Assembly: GCF_016906535.1 (NCBI RefSeq)
Contig: NC_057371.1
Span: 372,001 to 436,000, forward strand
DNA: 64,000 bases
Reading direction: 5' to 3'
DNA from: Rhizoctonia solani
Taxonomy: Eukaryota; Basidiomycota; Agaricomycetes; Cantharellales; Ceratobasidiaceae
The notes under the pieces were generated by a model that was given only the letters and a program-made list of their open reading frames with translations, searched no databases and was not told the origin of the DNA. Positions 34,243 to 49,090 of this stretch are shown in pieces. The first letter of the stretch is position 1, and each line of letters starts with the position of its first letter. The translations under genes and the position numbers were made by a program.

Positions 34243-35591
34243 ATGCCTCGGAAGTTCAGTCTAACAAAAGAAGAATTGGATTTTATTGCGGGAACAAAGG
34301 GTTTATATGCGTACGAGCGTCGGTTTGGTCCCCCTCCCCAGGCATGCCCACACATGCAAGGTTCAGCGTTTTACGAATTTGTCCATTCTCCACAGGCCAG
34401 AGAGTGCCAGAGATGTAAGAAAATGTGGTAGTAAGTCTTTTGATCATTTCCTACTTGAAAGGAAAAGCGTGCTAACGCAATATGATAGTTGTTCGCCAGA
34501 GTGCCAGGTATGAAATCACCGAGCAACTGCAACAAGCGCCCAACGTTGACAGTTTTAATTATTTTGCCACTCTTCCAAATTGCCACTGTGATCACATTAT
34601 AGAAAGCTCTTTGGCCAGCACACCAACGGGATTGCATTGATCAACGATCCCCCATGCCCATAGGTGCACCAGGACTTTTATCTCTTGGGCAGTCACCCCA
34701 AGCCTCTGTTTCAGCGCCAACTATGTCAATGAACAATTACACTAAAGCTATCCCTTTGCACACTTCGTTTGACGTACTCTCCGGGATAGATATTAGTGAT
34801 GCCTTGAGTCAGGGGGTAGTGAACAAAAATGCCATGGGAAAGTAAGTGTTTTCGTTACTTTCAAACCTGGACGTATTGTTCACTGGGTACAGAAAAACGG
34901 TATACGATCAATTGACACCAGCATTGATACCCTTACTTGGAAGGCACGCCTTGGCATCACACCGGCTTATCTGGTGTAACACTCGGAGCAACGACGATGC
35001 TACTAAAAAGGCACGGGAATGCTTCGTCTCGTTCAAGTCCGACATTCCTGTGGCCATGGCATATGCGGTAAGTCATACGTCTCAACTACCTAGGAGATCC
35101 TCGTAGCCACCGATTCATTAAACCTTCCGTTGGAGTGTATACTGACCGATCTTTTAGCATAACAAATTTATCTCAACCCGTATGCGAGGTGCATTCATTA
35201 TGAATGTGGATGTTCCATTCGGTTTAAGTGATTATATGGTCGGGGAAGAGCGATTCAACTGGATAACTTTTCCAGAAGCCCAGCTTACTCTATGTGTTAA
35301 GTTGCAAGAGGCCATCAAAGCATAGTGAGTATCATTTATAGAACCGAGTTGGCATTTAATCATATGTCCCGATATATCAGCGATCCTTCTCGTGCATTCG
35401 TGCTCGTCGTTTACGCCCTATCTCCCGACCAACTTTCGGCTGCACTATGGGTCTGGACCTACACCGATCACTCTAGAGGTGACCCACCAAACTTAATAAA
35501 ACTACGCACTCGAGTCCGTGAAATATTAAAGGATACCAAACGGAGCGAAAGGCATATGTACCAAATACAGAAAGATCAAAACGACCCGTAG
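34243..35591 (+). CDS. MYND-type zinc-finger protein
   Basis: Six exons, 34243-34430, 34489-34507, 34603-34841, 34893-35067, 35158-35324 and 35381-35591, encode 332 aa without a break. The zinc finger spans two introns: Cys55 and Cys58 (ECQRCKK), Tyr63-Cys64, Cys68, His76 and Cys80 (WPAHQRDC). The usual first ligand pair is reduced to Cys35 and perhaps His37 (ACPHM), which is atypical. Exon 2 is a 19-nt micro-exon coding the YCSPECQ core. The remainder shows no SET or other catalytic domain. MYND fingers bind proline-rich partners; the partner is unknown. Convergent with the F-box gene. Confidence 0.8.
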
Positions 35592-35834
35592 GGGGCCGTT
35601 ACTACCAGCGTGCATCAGTAGTACATTGACCAACTCATTCCACATCCCGCCGTAACCTCCTATTTGAAGGGCTCATATCGAAAGTTATATGCGCGATTTT
35701 GAATTAGCACACATGGCAGGTCTAGGTTATGCCGGTACATCTATAGTATTACATTGAAATTATATATTATTTTATATCTCGAGATAAATACGTTGGTTGA
35801 TTAGATGAATACATATATGGCTTTGGTGTGATAT

Positions 35835-37535
35835 CTACCAATGTGGTACCGCACGTTCTAATCTGCCGTCATCGGACGGCACGCGAGCTGGATCCCAGTA
35901 ATTCAGCATCCATTCTCGAAGAAGGAATATCGCTTTGGTCCTAGATGACGGGAATAGCGCCTGTGCTTTATTTGCCCACCATTTGAGACCTCGAGGGCTA
36001 CTCGGACATGGTATCCACGTTACCTCAGGCAACGACACGCTGCCACAATTCTCTTTCGACTGGGCGTTTTTATCTCGTTCATTCGAAATCAAACGGGAAA
36101 GTTCGGCTGCTATTTGTTGGGGAGATGGCGAGTCGCGAGTACGCTTCCAGAGTAGGCCATCCAGTCCAAGAAGCGCCAGCCCGGGACATAAGCCTTCATT
36201 TGCAGACAGCTCATTTGCGATTTTCATGGTTGCATCGGGGTGGTATTCAGGAGATCTCAGGTCAAACAGTTCTAGGTGGCTCAGGTTCGGCATTTTATGG
36301 GGTATCAGGCTAAGGACGTCGGTTACTTTCTGGCACAATGGTAAGTGTTTCTCTTGGGATAACAAACAAACCCAAGACGTACTCTCTGTCCGACACCAGG
36401 ATTCTTCCGGGACTGAGTTTTTAGAACCAGGGTATGTAGACACGGAAAATAGTGAGCGATGCTGTGTACGATCTTTTCCCTATAGTCACTAGAGTTATCC
36501 ATGTGTACTTGAAAACGATCCGTGAAATTGATAGTCAGTTTCAACTCGGATACTGATTTACTGGATAGTTTAAGCATAAACAGAAATCGATCCAGGCTTT
36601 CATAACCAGACGGATCTTGGATGTCGAAGGCCAGTCCATAACATGTGATAGAACGGCCAGCGGCGAAACACATGAATTGGTATGAATATCCCAACGAGAC
36701 CTTCTGGAGGGCAGGAAGGAAGTTAGGATTGTTTGAATGACGAGTTATCGCATCAAGTATTGCACTATTTTTGCAGCGTTTGATATTAAGAGAAACCAAC
36801 CCTTCCATCTTGCTTAGAGTTCCCATCAATCGTTCGACCCAATTTGTGCTAGGAGGCGACCATTTGGAGTCTTGAGGGTCAGGTGTCAGAAACATTTCGA
36901 GAGACATGACAGAGGCAGGATGTCTAAAACCAAGAGAGAAATCATAGACTTCTTTGAGGTGAAAAAGCCGCAAGTGACGATAAAGAATGGGAGCAATGGC
37001 TGCGTTCAAGCCCCGGCTAACCAGCGATAGGACCTTCAATACCCGATGATGTCGACTGGGCTCAATCGATTGTATGACCAAGACTAGCACATCTGTGGGA
37101 AGAGCATGTAGGGCTCGAGTAGAATTCTTCCGGGTTGTGGAGACACAGTTGATCTCCACGTTCGGGACATTGAAAGTGAAGTTTGAACCAACAGGAAACG
37201 CCAGTGGCAAGCATTCTTTGAAAATTCGTTTTAATCGATTACTATGTTCGATAAGGTACAATATGATGCTTACGAGCAATAGGTGTATTATTAGGCTTTG
37301 GCTTTGACCGAGCAGCTCCATAGACAACTGGTCTACTTTTGGGTTTGCCGCCTTCCGAATGTGGAAACTTTGAGCGAGATAGCGTCCGAAGATTGGTTGG
37401 TTGGTTTATATTCTTCGTGGACGAAGATTTGAGAGGGGTTCCAACTATGAACAGAGTCGTGGCTGGCACCACCGTTTCCAGCCTGGAAGGAGATGTTGGA
37501 GCCTCGATTTCCTGTCCTTTCTCCATTGGGCACAT
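35835..37535 (-). CDS. F-box protein
   Basis: Three exons on the minus strand, 37274-37535, 36383-37215 and 35835-36329, give 529 aa with matching phases. Residues of about 118-160 form an F-box-like helix bundle (ALPTDVLVLVIQSIE, VLSLVSRGLNAAIAPILYRHL). The rest is Leu-rich with scattered LRR-like strands (HLRLFHLKEV, LSHLELFDL) and would present substrates to an SCF ubiquitin ligase through Skp1. This pattern is common in Agaricomycete F-box proteins. The N-terminal 90 residues are Ser/Thr/Pro-rich. The start could lie further upstream, because the frame is not closed by a stop immediately before ATG 37535. The first acceptor is CAAAG, not YAG. Confidence 0.72.
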
Positions 37536-39320
37536 TATTTGGTAGCTTCACCTTCTCTGATAGAAAGAGCCAAACGCTCTTATCCACTACGGAAACAGAC
37601 TCAAGTTGAGAAAGCCACAAGACGGAGTTGGGTTATTGACGACTTGATTCGACTCGATTAAGCGAGATCGACGCAGGGTCCCAGGGAAGCGTGTCAGTAT
37701 CTCACGTGACCTAAAATCAGAGCAAGTTCGCAAGGAAACTTGAAGAGTTTCCAATCATGGAATTGACGTCCAGGACACCTACAGCGTTAGGGCTGGGCTA
37801 TCCAGGTTGGTGGGCTCTTTTTTAAAAAGTCTCCAGCGGTAATTGAATGTATAACACACCTTCTTGGAGTTTTGGTAACTCTGGAGCTCCCAAAGACATG
37901 GGGACCCAGGAAGATTTCCACTTCGGGTGGGAGAACTGTTGCTAGCCCCCATAGCTTCGGGCGACTCCGCGGTATAGTCTCTCAGCTAAGAGATTGGAGG
38001 TCTCAATCCGAGAGCATTAACCATAGAAGAATCGCAACATGAAGTGGTTATATGCTAAACTCCTCTTCCGGTTGGGTCTCGCGGCAATTAACCTTGCACA
38101 CCTTGAGACACGAATAATCAGGAGATACTTTTCGAGCTACAATACCATCTGATGCTAAATGAGCCAGAGAAGTTCAAGGGGCTCTCGTGATGACCCCAGA
38201 CTTGCTCAGGGTCGTATGATATGGAACTATGTAGTATGCATATATTTACGACCCAGAAGTAACCTGGCTATATGCGCAGAAGACAGACATATCAACTGAA
38301 ATTCCGATTTGCAGGCTACATACCTCTTGATACATGACTCACTCTACTACTATGGTTCAATTGATTGCCATGGTATACGTATGTACCATTATTGCAACAA
38401 ATAGATACGTCATGCCTATCTCAGGTACCAGAGCCAGCACTCTTTGAAGCTCTCCTGAGCTCTGGCTAATAAAGAGGTTCGCTCTCAGATGCAAAACTGT
38501 CAGTATTTTGCTCCAAAATTCGGAACACTGACCATAGCAATATCTAGGTAGCTTCGTGGTAAAGAGAAGGTAGGTTTATCAAGAAGATTTATTGTGAACA
38601 CCGTATATATGTATGAGTAGCTCTAGCTAAGGAGGGGTAGATTCAGTCATCCTCACACCAGCAAGGGACAAAATCAGGGTAACTTTTGACAATCAACACG
38701 CGCTTTGGGCCATTAGCTTATCATATCTTGAGATGCTTCGTGTCAAACATAGTTATGGCCTTGTAAAACTTATGATTGTAGCACTTTCTAGACGAATGTA
38801 GTTCCAAAAATGCACTGAGAGTGATGTCCCGGAAGCTTAAAGGGCGTCGCTATTATCTACTCAACTCGAAAGATGATAACAAGCCTTGGGCAAAGTGGAC
38901 CCGACGCAACTAGTTCTGAATGAGCCCATAAGATTAGGCACGAAATATGTTGTTCCTAACAAGATTAAATGATTAGATCTCTTGAAAATGCGTGATATAG
39001 GTATCACTTACTCGGAAATTGTAGATGAGATAGATGCAGAAATACGGTACCAGGAAGTATGGCCACACAAATTGATCCAGATCAAATGAAACAGGTGCAC
39101 CGCCAAGTCAAGTCCATAAAGAACTGGCCTACATCCTTATATGCGGGCAGTCCTGAGGCGGTGAAGAGCTTCGGAGCCCAAAGAGGTAAATTAGAAGCGT
39201 AAGCTCTTGTGTGCTGAGGGGCGTTCCATGCTATCACGTGATGGCTGTGTTGGCAGCTTTGGAGCTACACCGCGCGGGACAAGCTTCAAACCACCACCGA
39301 GTTGGCGAACTCACTTGGTG
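37536..39320. other. Gene-poor region
   Basis: About 1.8 kb without a supportable gene. Frames are short and stop-rich in all readings. The promoter of the S9B peptidase presumably lies at the right end. Confidence 0.55.
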
Positions 39321-42300
39321 ATGGCAAATCGCACAAATTACTCACCTCTTGCCCAGGATGCTGAGCCACCTGAGATATCCGACGTTTTGACCGACCCTCA
39401 AGCACCGCCCATTTATTATGGAGAGGGTCGTTTTTCGCCACCAAGCTCAATCAGCGATGATGAATATACGGACCGGGAAAAGCTCCTCGATCCGAGTCGT
39501 GTTGAACGTGGCAGCCTTGATGACGGAGATATGGATCGCGTTAATGTAATGCGCGAACCTGGTGGGCTATCTCTGGGTAGGAAGGTAAGTCGAAAGGGGT
39601 ATATTTTGCCAAGAGGTTTTTGCTTAATGTATTATAGCGCATGTCTCCCCTTCGTTGCTTAGTACTATCTCTTGGTTCACTCGTTTTATTGGCGGTTCTG
39701 CTTGGATTTTTGGCGGCACGAACTTATAACCAAACTTCATATCGCTACCGCGCGCCTGGAAATAAACACATTACTATGGATCATGTATTTAATGGAACAT
39801 TCGCTGCTGATAAACGCAGCTTGGCCTGGGTTAGTGAGGGTGAGTAACTCCCATATTACTTGGACTAGGAATTAATCATTAGTCAGCTGGAGACGGTATC
39901 TACTCTATTGAAGAGGAGGGGTCAATTAAACTTGTGGATCTAAGTACTCAGACGAATCGGACGCTCGTCAAAAGGAGTGATGTGAAAGATGTACGTCGGG
40001 GTTTTATTTTATCTGGTGCCGTTTCTCACAACATCACAGGAACATGGTAACCAATTGGTGTTTAGCTCCTGGTCCCTCTCAGCCGATGCTTCCCACGTTC
40101 TCCTCAAAACCGATTATCTCAAACAATACCGGCATTCATCCTTTGGAAACTTTTATCTTCATCGCCTTTCGGATGGACGCACATTTCCTCTCGTTCCTCC
40201 AAGTAACCCCCCTCGTGTGGTGCATGCCGCGTGGTCGCCCACTGGTCGAAGCATTGCTTGGGTAATGGGAAATGATATATATGTCGTAAAAGATCCTAGG
40301 TATGCTGCATAGCTTTTTCGTGCTGGTGCGGCGGCACTTATTTCCTTTCGAAGCCCCGATGTCACACCTCTCCGCCTTACCTACTCTGGGAATGCAACCT
40401 TGTTCCACGGAGTACCTGATTGGGTATACGAAGAAGAGGTTCTCTCGTCTGCTTCAGCTCTTTGGTGGTCTCCTACATCCTCGCATATCGCCTATCTTTC
40501 TCTCGATGAAACCAACGTCCTCGAGTACGTGGTACCAGTATACAACCCAACTGGCGACGCATCCAGTGTTATTCCTTACGGTGGGGACCCTATCAAGATC
40601 AAGTATCCCAAGCCTGGTTACGGTAATCCCCTCGTGCAGGTTGCAGTTTGCGATTTGACGGCAATTCCTACCAACCTGACCACCGACGCTGTTTCTAAAA
40701 TCGTCCAAGGAACTGTTAAAAACGCGACAACCATACTGTCGTGGGACAAACAACTGAAACCGGAGGACCAGATTGTCAGCGAAGTTGCATGGGTCGGAAA
40801 CGAAACTCTCATTGTCCGGGAAGTCGGTCGCGAAGCCCGGGAAGGCCATGTAGTCTTATTCGATGTGGGCAAGACTGGAAAAGTTGCCAAAGGAAAGATC
40901 GTGCGAGTCAAGGGTGAAAAAGGCGAAGAGGGAGACAAAGGCTGGATTGAATCAGTAAGTGTTTAATTGTTGTTCGCCTTGACAATACTAAATTCTGGCC
41001 GAGTACAGGAGCAAAACATTGTCCCACTCAAGCAAACCCCTGGCTACCTGGATATTCTACCCACTCCCAAAGGTTATAACCATATAGCCCTTTTTAGCCC
41101 TCCTGATTCCTCTGATCCTATATGGCTCACTAGCGGTGAATGGGAAGTTACTGGGAGCGTTCTCGCTGTGGACGAGACTCACGGGCTTATGTAGGGTGCT
41201 CAATGTGTTCAGTGCAAATACTATAGCTAACTGTTTGCATTACGAAGATATTTCCAAGCAGCCAAACACTCAATCGCTCGTGGTGTTTACTCGGTCTCCC
41301 TTCCGTCGGCGAAAGTTCTTAACTCCCGAGCACCTGTACCCAAACCGGCCGAGCCTGTTGCTCTAACAGACGATTCGACATTGGCTTGGTACTCCGCATC
41401 GTTCTCCCCGCAAGGTGGTTATTACGTCCTTAACTATGATGGGCCAGCAGTGCCCTGGCAGAAGGTCATAGGAGTAGAAACCAAAGGCCAGAGTAAGTTA
41501 CTCTATCTACCGCAGCCAGTTCAGCACTCATGTAGCGCAAGAAGAGTCCGTGAACTACGTGCTTACGGACAACGATGAACTAAACAAGACATCAGCGGCT
41601 TTCCAAATGCCTTTCATTACTCGTTCAACGATAGAGAGCGACGGGTACGGTGCGTAGTTAATCCTTGATTTCACATTATGTTATGTTTACTGACCATTGA
41701 TGCAGAGCTCAACTTTATGGAAATTCGGCCGCCCAATATGGATGAGACTGGACGCAAGAAGTACCCGGTGCTTTTCCGAGTGTAAGTCTGTCGCCCCTAA
41801 TGTCCATCTGTCTCACTAAATCCCGGTTCACAGATACGGCGGACCTGGGTCACAGATGGTACACAGCCGATTTGATCGTGATTGGCACCACTATCTCGCT
41901 TGCTCACTTCAGTACATTATTGTCGTTGTTGATGGGCGTGGTACTGGGTTCAAAGGCAGGAAGCTCAGGAACCCTATTCGCGGTAACTTGGGATACTGGG
42001 AAGTCGTGGATCAAATCAACGCGGCTAGGTGGGTTAGGCTTTTGGTTCGTTGGATGGGATGCTTATTTGAAACCCAAGGATATGGGCTTCGAAGCAGTAC
42101 GTCGATTCCAAGAGAATTGGTATCTGGGGCTGGGTAAATGCGCTCCGAACTCTTGTTTTCCGTTTTCTGATTTCTTGTTCAGTCGTATGGCGGGTTTATG
42201 ACTTCCAAGGTCTTGGAGGCTGATGCTGGAGTTCATACCCTTGGTATGGCCGTAGCTCCTGTTACTTCCTGGCGCCTCTATGACTCGGTCTATACGGAGC

Positions 42301-42719
42301 GATACATGGGTCTTCCTGATAACAACCCAGAAGGATATGTCAATGCTAGTATCACCAAAGTTGATGGATTCCGCCACGCGAACTACCTACTGGCTCATGG
42401 AAGTGGCGACGATAATGGTAGGCTCCAACGTCTTATGAAGGAGGCATATAACTCACAGTTTTTTCGTTTCAGTTCACTTCGCCAACTCGGCCCATCTCCT
42501 GGACATGCTGACTCAGGCAAAGGTTCGCGGGTTTAGATTTAGAATGTTCACCGATAGGTAGGCACTAAATAAATTACCGAAATCGAATCGGGCTAATTCG
42601 AACGAAACAACAGTGACCATAGTATAAGGCAACGAGGCGCATACCGAGAGCTTCATGAGTGGATGACCGAGTATTTGAAGGAGAAGTGGGGAAGCGGCCC
42701 TCGGCAGCGTGGTTGGTGA
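39321..42719 (+). CDS. Dipeptidyl aminopeptidase, S9B family (Ste13/DapB-like), type II membrane protein
   Basis: Fourteen exons: 39321-39584, 39638-39839, 39887-39990, 40040-40299, 40354-40954, 41009-41190, 41248-41492, 41536-41649, 41706-41781, 41834-42028, 42079-42133, 42183-42417, 42473-42557 and 42614-42719. The sum is 2724 nt, 907 aa, no break. An acidic cytosolic tail precedes one membrane helix (about residues 94-115), then a beta-propeller and a C-terminal hydrolase domain. Triad: Ser767 in GWSYGG, Asp842 or Asp843 in GSGDDNVH, His875 in [15 protein letters not shown] and VVVDGRGTG are typical too. These enzymes remove X-Pro or X-Ala dipeptides in the late Golgi or vacuole. Ste13 matures pheromone precursors; DapB is vacuolar. 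The choice between the two is open. At least three acceptors are AAG. Confidence 0.93.
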
Positions 42720-43459
42720 CAGGCCAATAGTTGATCGAGAGTTGACTGTGTTTCTCGTACCTCTTGTGCTATTTCGCTATCGCTGGCATCTTTATACGAT
42801 GATTTTAATTATAACTTTCAATGGGCTTGAACATCTGGCACTACATTTATCGAGAGAGTCGGCCATTGTGTACGATTGGCCTACTCCAGGCTCGATTGTT
42901 CATCATTATATAAATAACATCGTCCTTGTATGCGCGATCTATCCCATCCGAGAAACGTGTCAGCTCGACGCGAATCGCGGAACCATTGGGACCGCTGCGG
43001 CCCGTTGTAAACGCTATCGTGATCACACAGGCAGCGCATGACTAAATTTACTATATGCCACGTTGAGAACAAGCGCTCTCGAGGCACGAGGTTCTGGTCA
43101 ATGTTCAAAGTAGTCAAGTGCAGCACGAGGGAAATGAGCATTTTGATCTTTTGGAGCTCGAAAAAAAATTAATCACGACTGCGCTTGGTTCCCGTCTGGT
43201 TATACGCTACACTTTCTTTTGTCTGCCACATTCGCTAATACTAGTGCACGATCCCAACGTAAACCCAGTGGCAAGAGAAAAACGCTAGGCCCAGTGGCGT
43301 TTCTTGTGCATTGCGCCGGTCTTGAACCTGCAAGGCACAAGCTCGAACTTAGTGAAAGGGAGACACCAGATCAGATATATTAATTATTCAAGAGGGACAC
43401 AGGTATTTAATGGCCTGCGTGGCTCGAGCACTCTCAACGCCTACTCCCCCTTGCACACT
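42720..43459. other. Intergenic region, no gene seen
   Basis: 3' flank of the peptidase and upstream region of the small secreted protein. No conserved frame recognised. Confidence 0.5.
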
Positions 43460-43783
43460 ATGAGAAATCTCTTTGCTTTGTTTGTGTCTTCCGCGATTTT
43501 AGGTCTTGTCTGTGCTTCCCCAGCACCCCAAGGGCAGCAGCCTTGCATTGGCGTAGGCGGGGTGAGTCTCGACTGCCTCGCAGCTCACATAACCTGCCAC
43601 TCACGGTTAGATCAGCGCTGTGATCTCTCCAGGGAATGCTGTCCCGCACTTGCATGTCACCCCCTGCTTGATAAATCCGGGATTTGCGTGGTAAGAATGG
43701 CGACATATCGTCGGCGACTCCCCGAGAACTTGGTGCTGAAACTAGAACTCTAGTTCGACGGAAGACTGGGGCCAGTAAATTGA
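43460..43783 (+). CDS. Small secreted six-cysteine (knottin-like) protein, 68 aa
   Basis: Exons 43460-43561, 43616-43690 and 43754-43783. Introns of 54 and 63 nt have GTGAGT and GTAAGA donors. Residues 1-20 are a signal peptide (Arg, then a Leu/Phe/Val core, small residues at the cleavage site). The mature part has Cys at 29, 36, 42, 43, 48 and 58, a C-x6-C-x5-C-C-x4-C-x9-C order matching the inhibitor cystine knot pattern. Without splicing the first intron, two additional Cys codons and a much longer basic tail would be read. The six-Cys form is the reading supported by the splice sites. Such proteins are often secreted effector candidates or protease inhibitors; no activity can be assigned from sequence. 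Confidence 0.65.
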
Positions 43784-46381
43784 TGGGAGCAGTGGGAAAT
43801 CTCCTGGGAAGAATGTTGTGACTTTGAACGATTCATGAAAAGGAAAGCTGAATAAGAGGTTCTATCAAAAAGGATTGCCTGGCCAAGTGTGCTAAGGGAG
43901 CTACTGGGCGTTGAATTACAATGAGTTGTGCTGTGTTTTTGCTCGTGATATAAGCTATGGTATAGGAGTATTGGATCTAAGGTAATTGCGCAAGCATAAA
44001 ATCACAATGTGACTATAAGCAGTCGTCAAGTTTAGGTGCAGAGAGTAATTAAGCTGGTTAACGAAATTGTAAAACACAGACATTGACATTAACAACGCAA
44101 GCTTTACGACGCGTCGTACATTCGGGTGGTGGTGTATTTTTCCGGTTCGCTGACCAAGTGGTTCTTCAGCCACAGGTAGCCACAGGTAGTCGCACGATCC
44201 CACCGGGTCTACCCGCCCAGCTACATTGACTCCTAACCCTTGGTAGTCCCTCAGTGTGCTGGCCCAACCTTCCCACGACACCCCTGGAGCTCGCGTTATT
44301 AGTCAATTAAATTAAATTAAACAATTTCCCAAATCTGATGGCTCGCATTTACCATATGTGGCGCAACGATGTTTAATCAATCAATGACCTTGTATCATCG
44401 CTACAGCGGCACCGCCTTAATCCTCAGTTCGGAATATTCCGCCTACGCATCACCCTGTCTCGGGTCCGGTATTGGAGTCAGCTGGTCCTCAGGTAATCCT
44501 ATACCTATAGACCGATAGTTATTACGGTATTCCTCTGACGAGAATCTCAGTACTCGCCATTTTGGGGCCTGCGTCATGAGTGACACCATCACGGAAAGCA
44601 ATAGGCCATTTCTTCCCCATCTCGGTTGAGCCACACCTTAGTAATTGTGAAGTGGATTTTTTGGAAATGCTCAACAAGCCCGGCTCCATATGTAGCTCTT
44701 TCTTCTATGTTTCTGTGTACCTCCACTTGCAGGAATCATCGATCACATACATACGCATCTTTCAGTCTCCTTACTAAGAAACCTGTGTCGCTTATTTCGA
44801 GTCAAACGTGGATAAGAGAAAAGAGAAGTGCCCAGGTTGTAATTAGTAAGCTCCCGAGGACTGTTGAAACTTCTGGCCGAACCTTGGTAGCTTAAGACTG
44901 GGCTAGAAGGCCTACTGATCTCAACCGAGGCTAACGGCAATGAGAACGAGGCACGTCTCCCGTCTTCTCCCAATGCTCCTATTGGGTGCCTAGACTTGAA
45001 ATGTTGACCCAAGATTTAATTTGAACGAGTGCTTCTCAGGACGCGAGGAGAAGGACTGGTGGAAGGGGGAGGGGACTAATTTCAGGGTAGAATTTTGCTT
45101 GGCTCGACTCGGCTCTTATGCATCGAGCGGTTGGATTTATTCGAGAGCTTGCGACCGGTCTAGACCTGAGCAGCCCGTACTGCTCTTGTTCGATAGTCTG
45201 TTGGTTCTATAATCGAATTATTGCGTGCTCTTGCAAATTCGATAGGCAACCTATAGCTATATGCGACGGCGTGTCTGGATGTGTTATGGCTCAAACTATT
45301 GTGCTCCACCTCCTGGCTAGCAATACATGGAGTCACCCACAAGCGCGCGCGTGTGTGTGTGGTTTCAGAGCAGAATACGATCGCTTGCGTATAATGTGTG
45401 CGGAAAAGTAAAATATAGGCAGGACGACCAAGCGAATAACGTGTCTATTGCTGCGGCTTATCACATTCACCTCTACTCTACTAGTCCCCTTTGCTAACTC
45501 CCCGCCCCACCCGGGCGAGCGTGATATTTGCCCTCCCCAGACTCCACGTGGTCGAAGGAGCGATAGTGGCAAGATTACAGTGGATAATATACCGTCACTT
45601 GCCACTCTGCTGATTCACCGCCCGGTTATCGTGGTGAACGGATTCGAGACCGCTCTGAATAGTAATCATTAAGTAATTGTGGGCAAGCAGCTCCACGCAT
45701 TGTCAATATCAAATATATACATATATAGAATGTGAGCATTATTGCCATATAGAAAAAAAAAACAAGCAAGGAATCCTAGAGTCTAATGCACTGCTCGAGT
45801 CTCGAGGATCCGACCACGGACTGGACGGATGTAACGGCCAAAGCGGGAGGATCCAAAGAGTCCGGATCCGAGGGCTGGTAAACGTTTAGGCGCCCGGGAC
45901 CGGCCATATATATCGTCAGCATTTAAAGTCAAATGAGATGTCTTCGAAATGTGGCTTTATCCATGTCATATCGTTACGAAATAAATTCGATATAGGGGGA
46001 CGATTGACGACAAAAGGGGCAACTTGGTCTACACGACAATCAGATTGAGGACCCGTATATGCAATGGGGTTTAGAACGGAAGGAAGGAGGATAGTATGAC
46101 GTTATATTTTTAGCGGCTCCGCTGAAAGATGGGCAAGGACAGAATGTGGCTGACTTTTGGATACATCTGTCGGTTGGGAGAAGCTAGAATAGCCGTTAGA
46201 GGACTGGGGGGGGGGGTTCTACAGCACCAATTCCGACAGACACATCCCAATCCAGGGATTTCATTCTCACCCATCCCAGCCCCAAGTGATCGCCGATTAG
46301 ACCTATCGGCCGGAACTTGCATGGCTCAGAGAGAGACTGGCCATTTTCCAAAGCACCCTTTCCGAGTGTCTTAGAGGCCGG
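43784..46381. other. Gene-poor region
   Basis: No supported gene over 2.6 kb. Short GT/GC simple sequence occurs near 45,345-45,360 and G10 at about 46,207-46,216. Frames lack family features. Confidence 0.55.
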
Positions 46382-46387
46382 TATAAA
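46382..46387 (+). promoter_or_regulatory. TATA box of the FAD monooxygenase
   Basis: TATAAA, in the context GGTATAAAAGTCGC, 80 bases before the start codon. Confidence 0.6.
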
Positions 46388-46461
46388 AGTCGCTGCAGAT
46401 GTTCATCTGATCAGTATCTACCTCTCCTCCCGCGCCTCTACCGCGACGACCATTGTACAGA

Positions 46462-49090
<2,629 letters not shown>

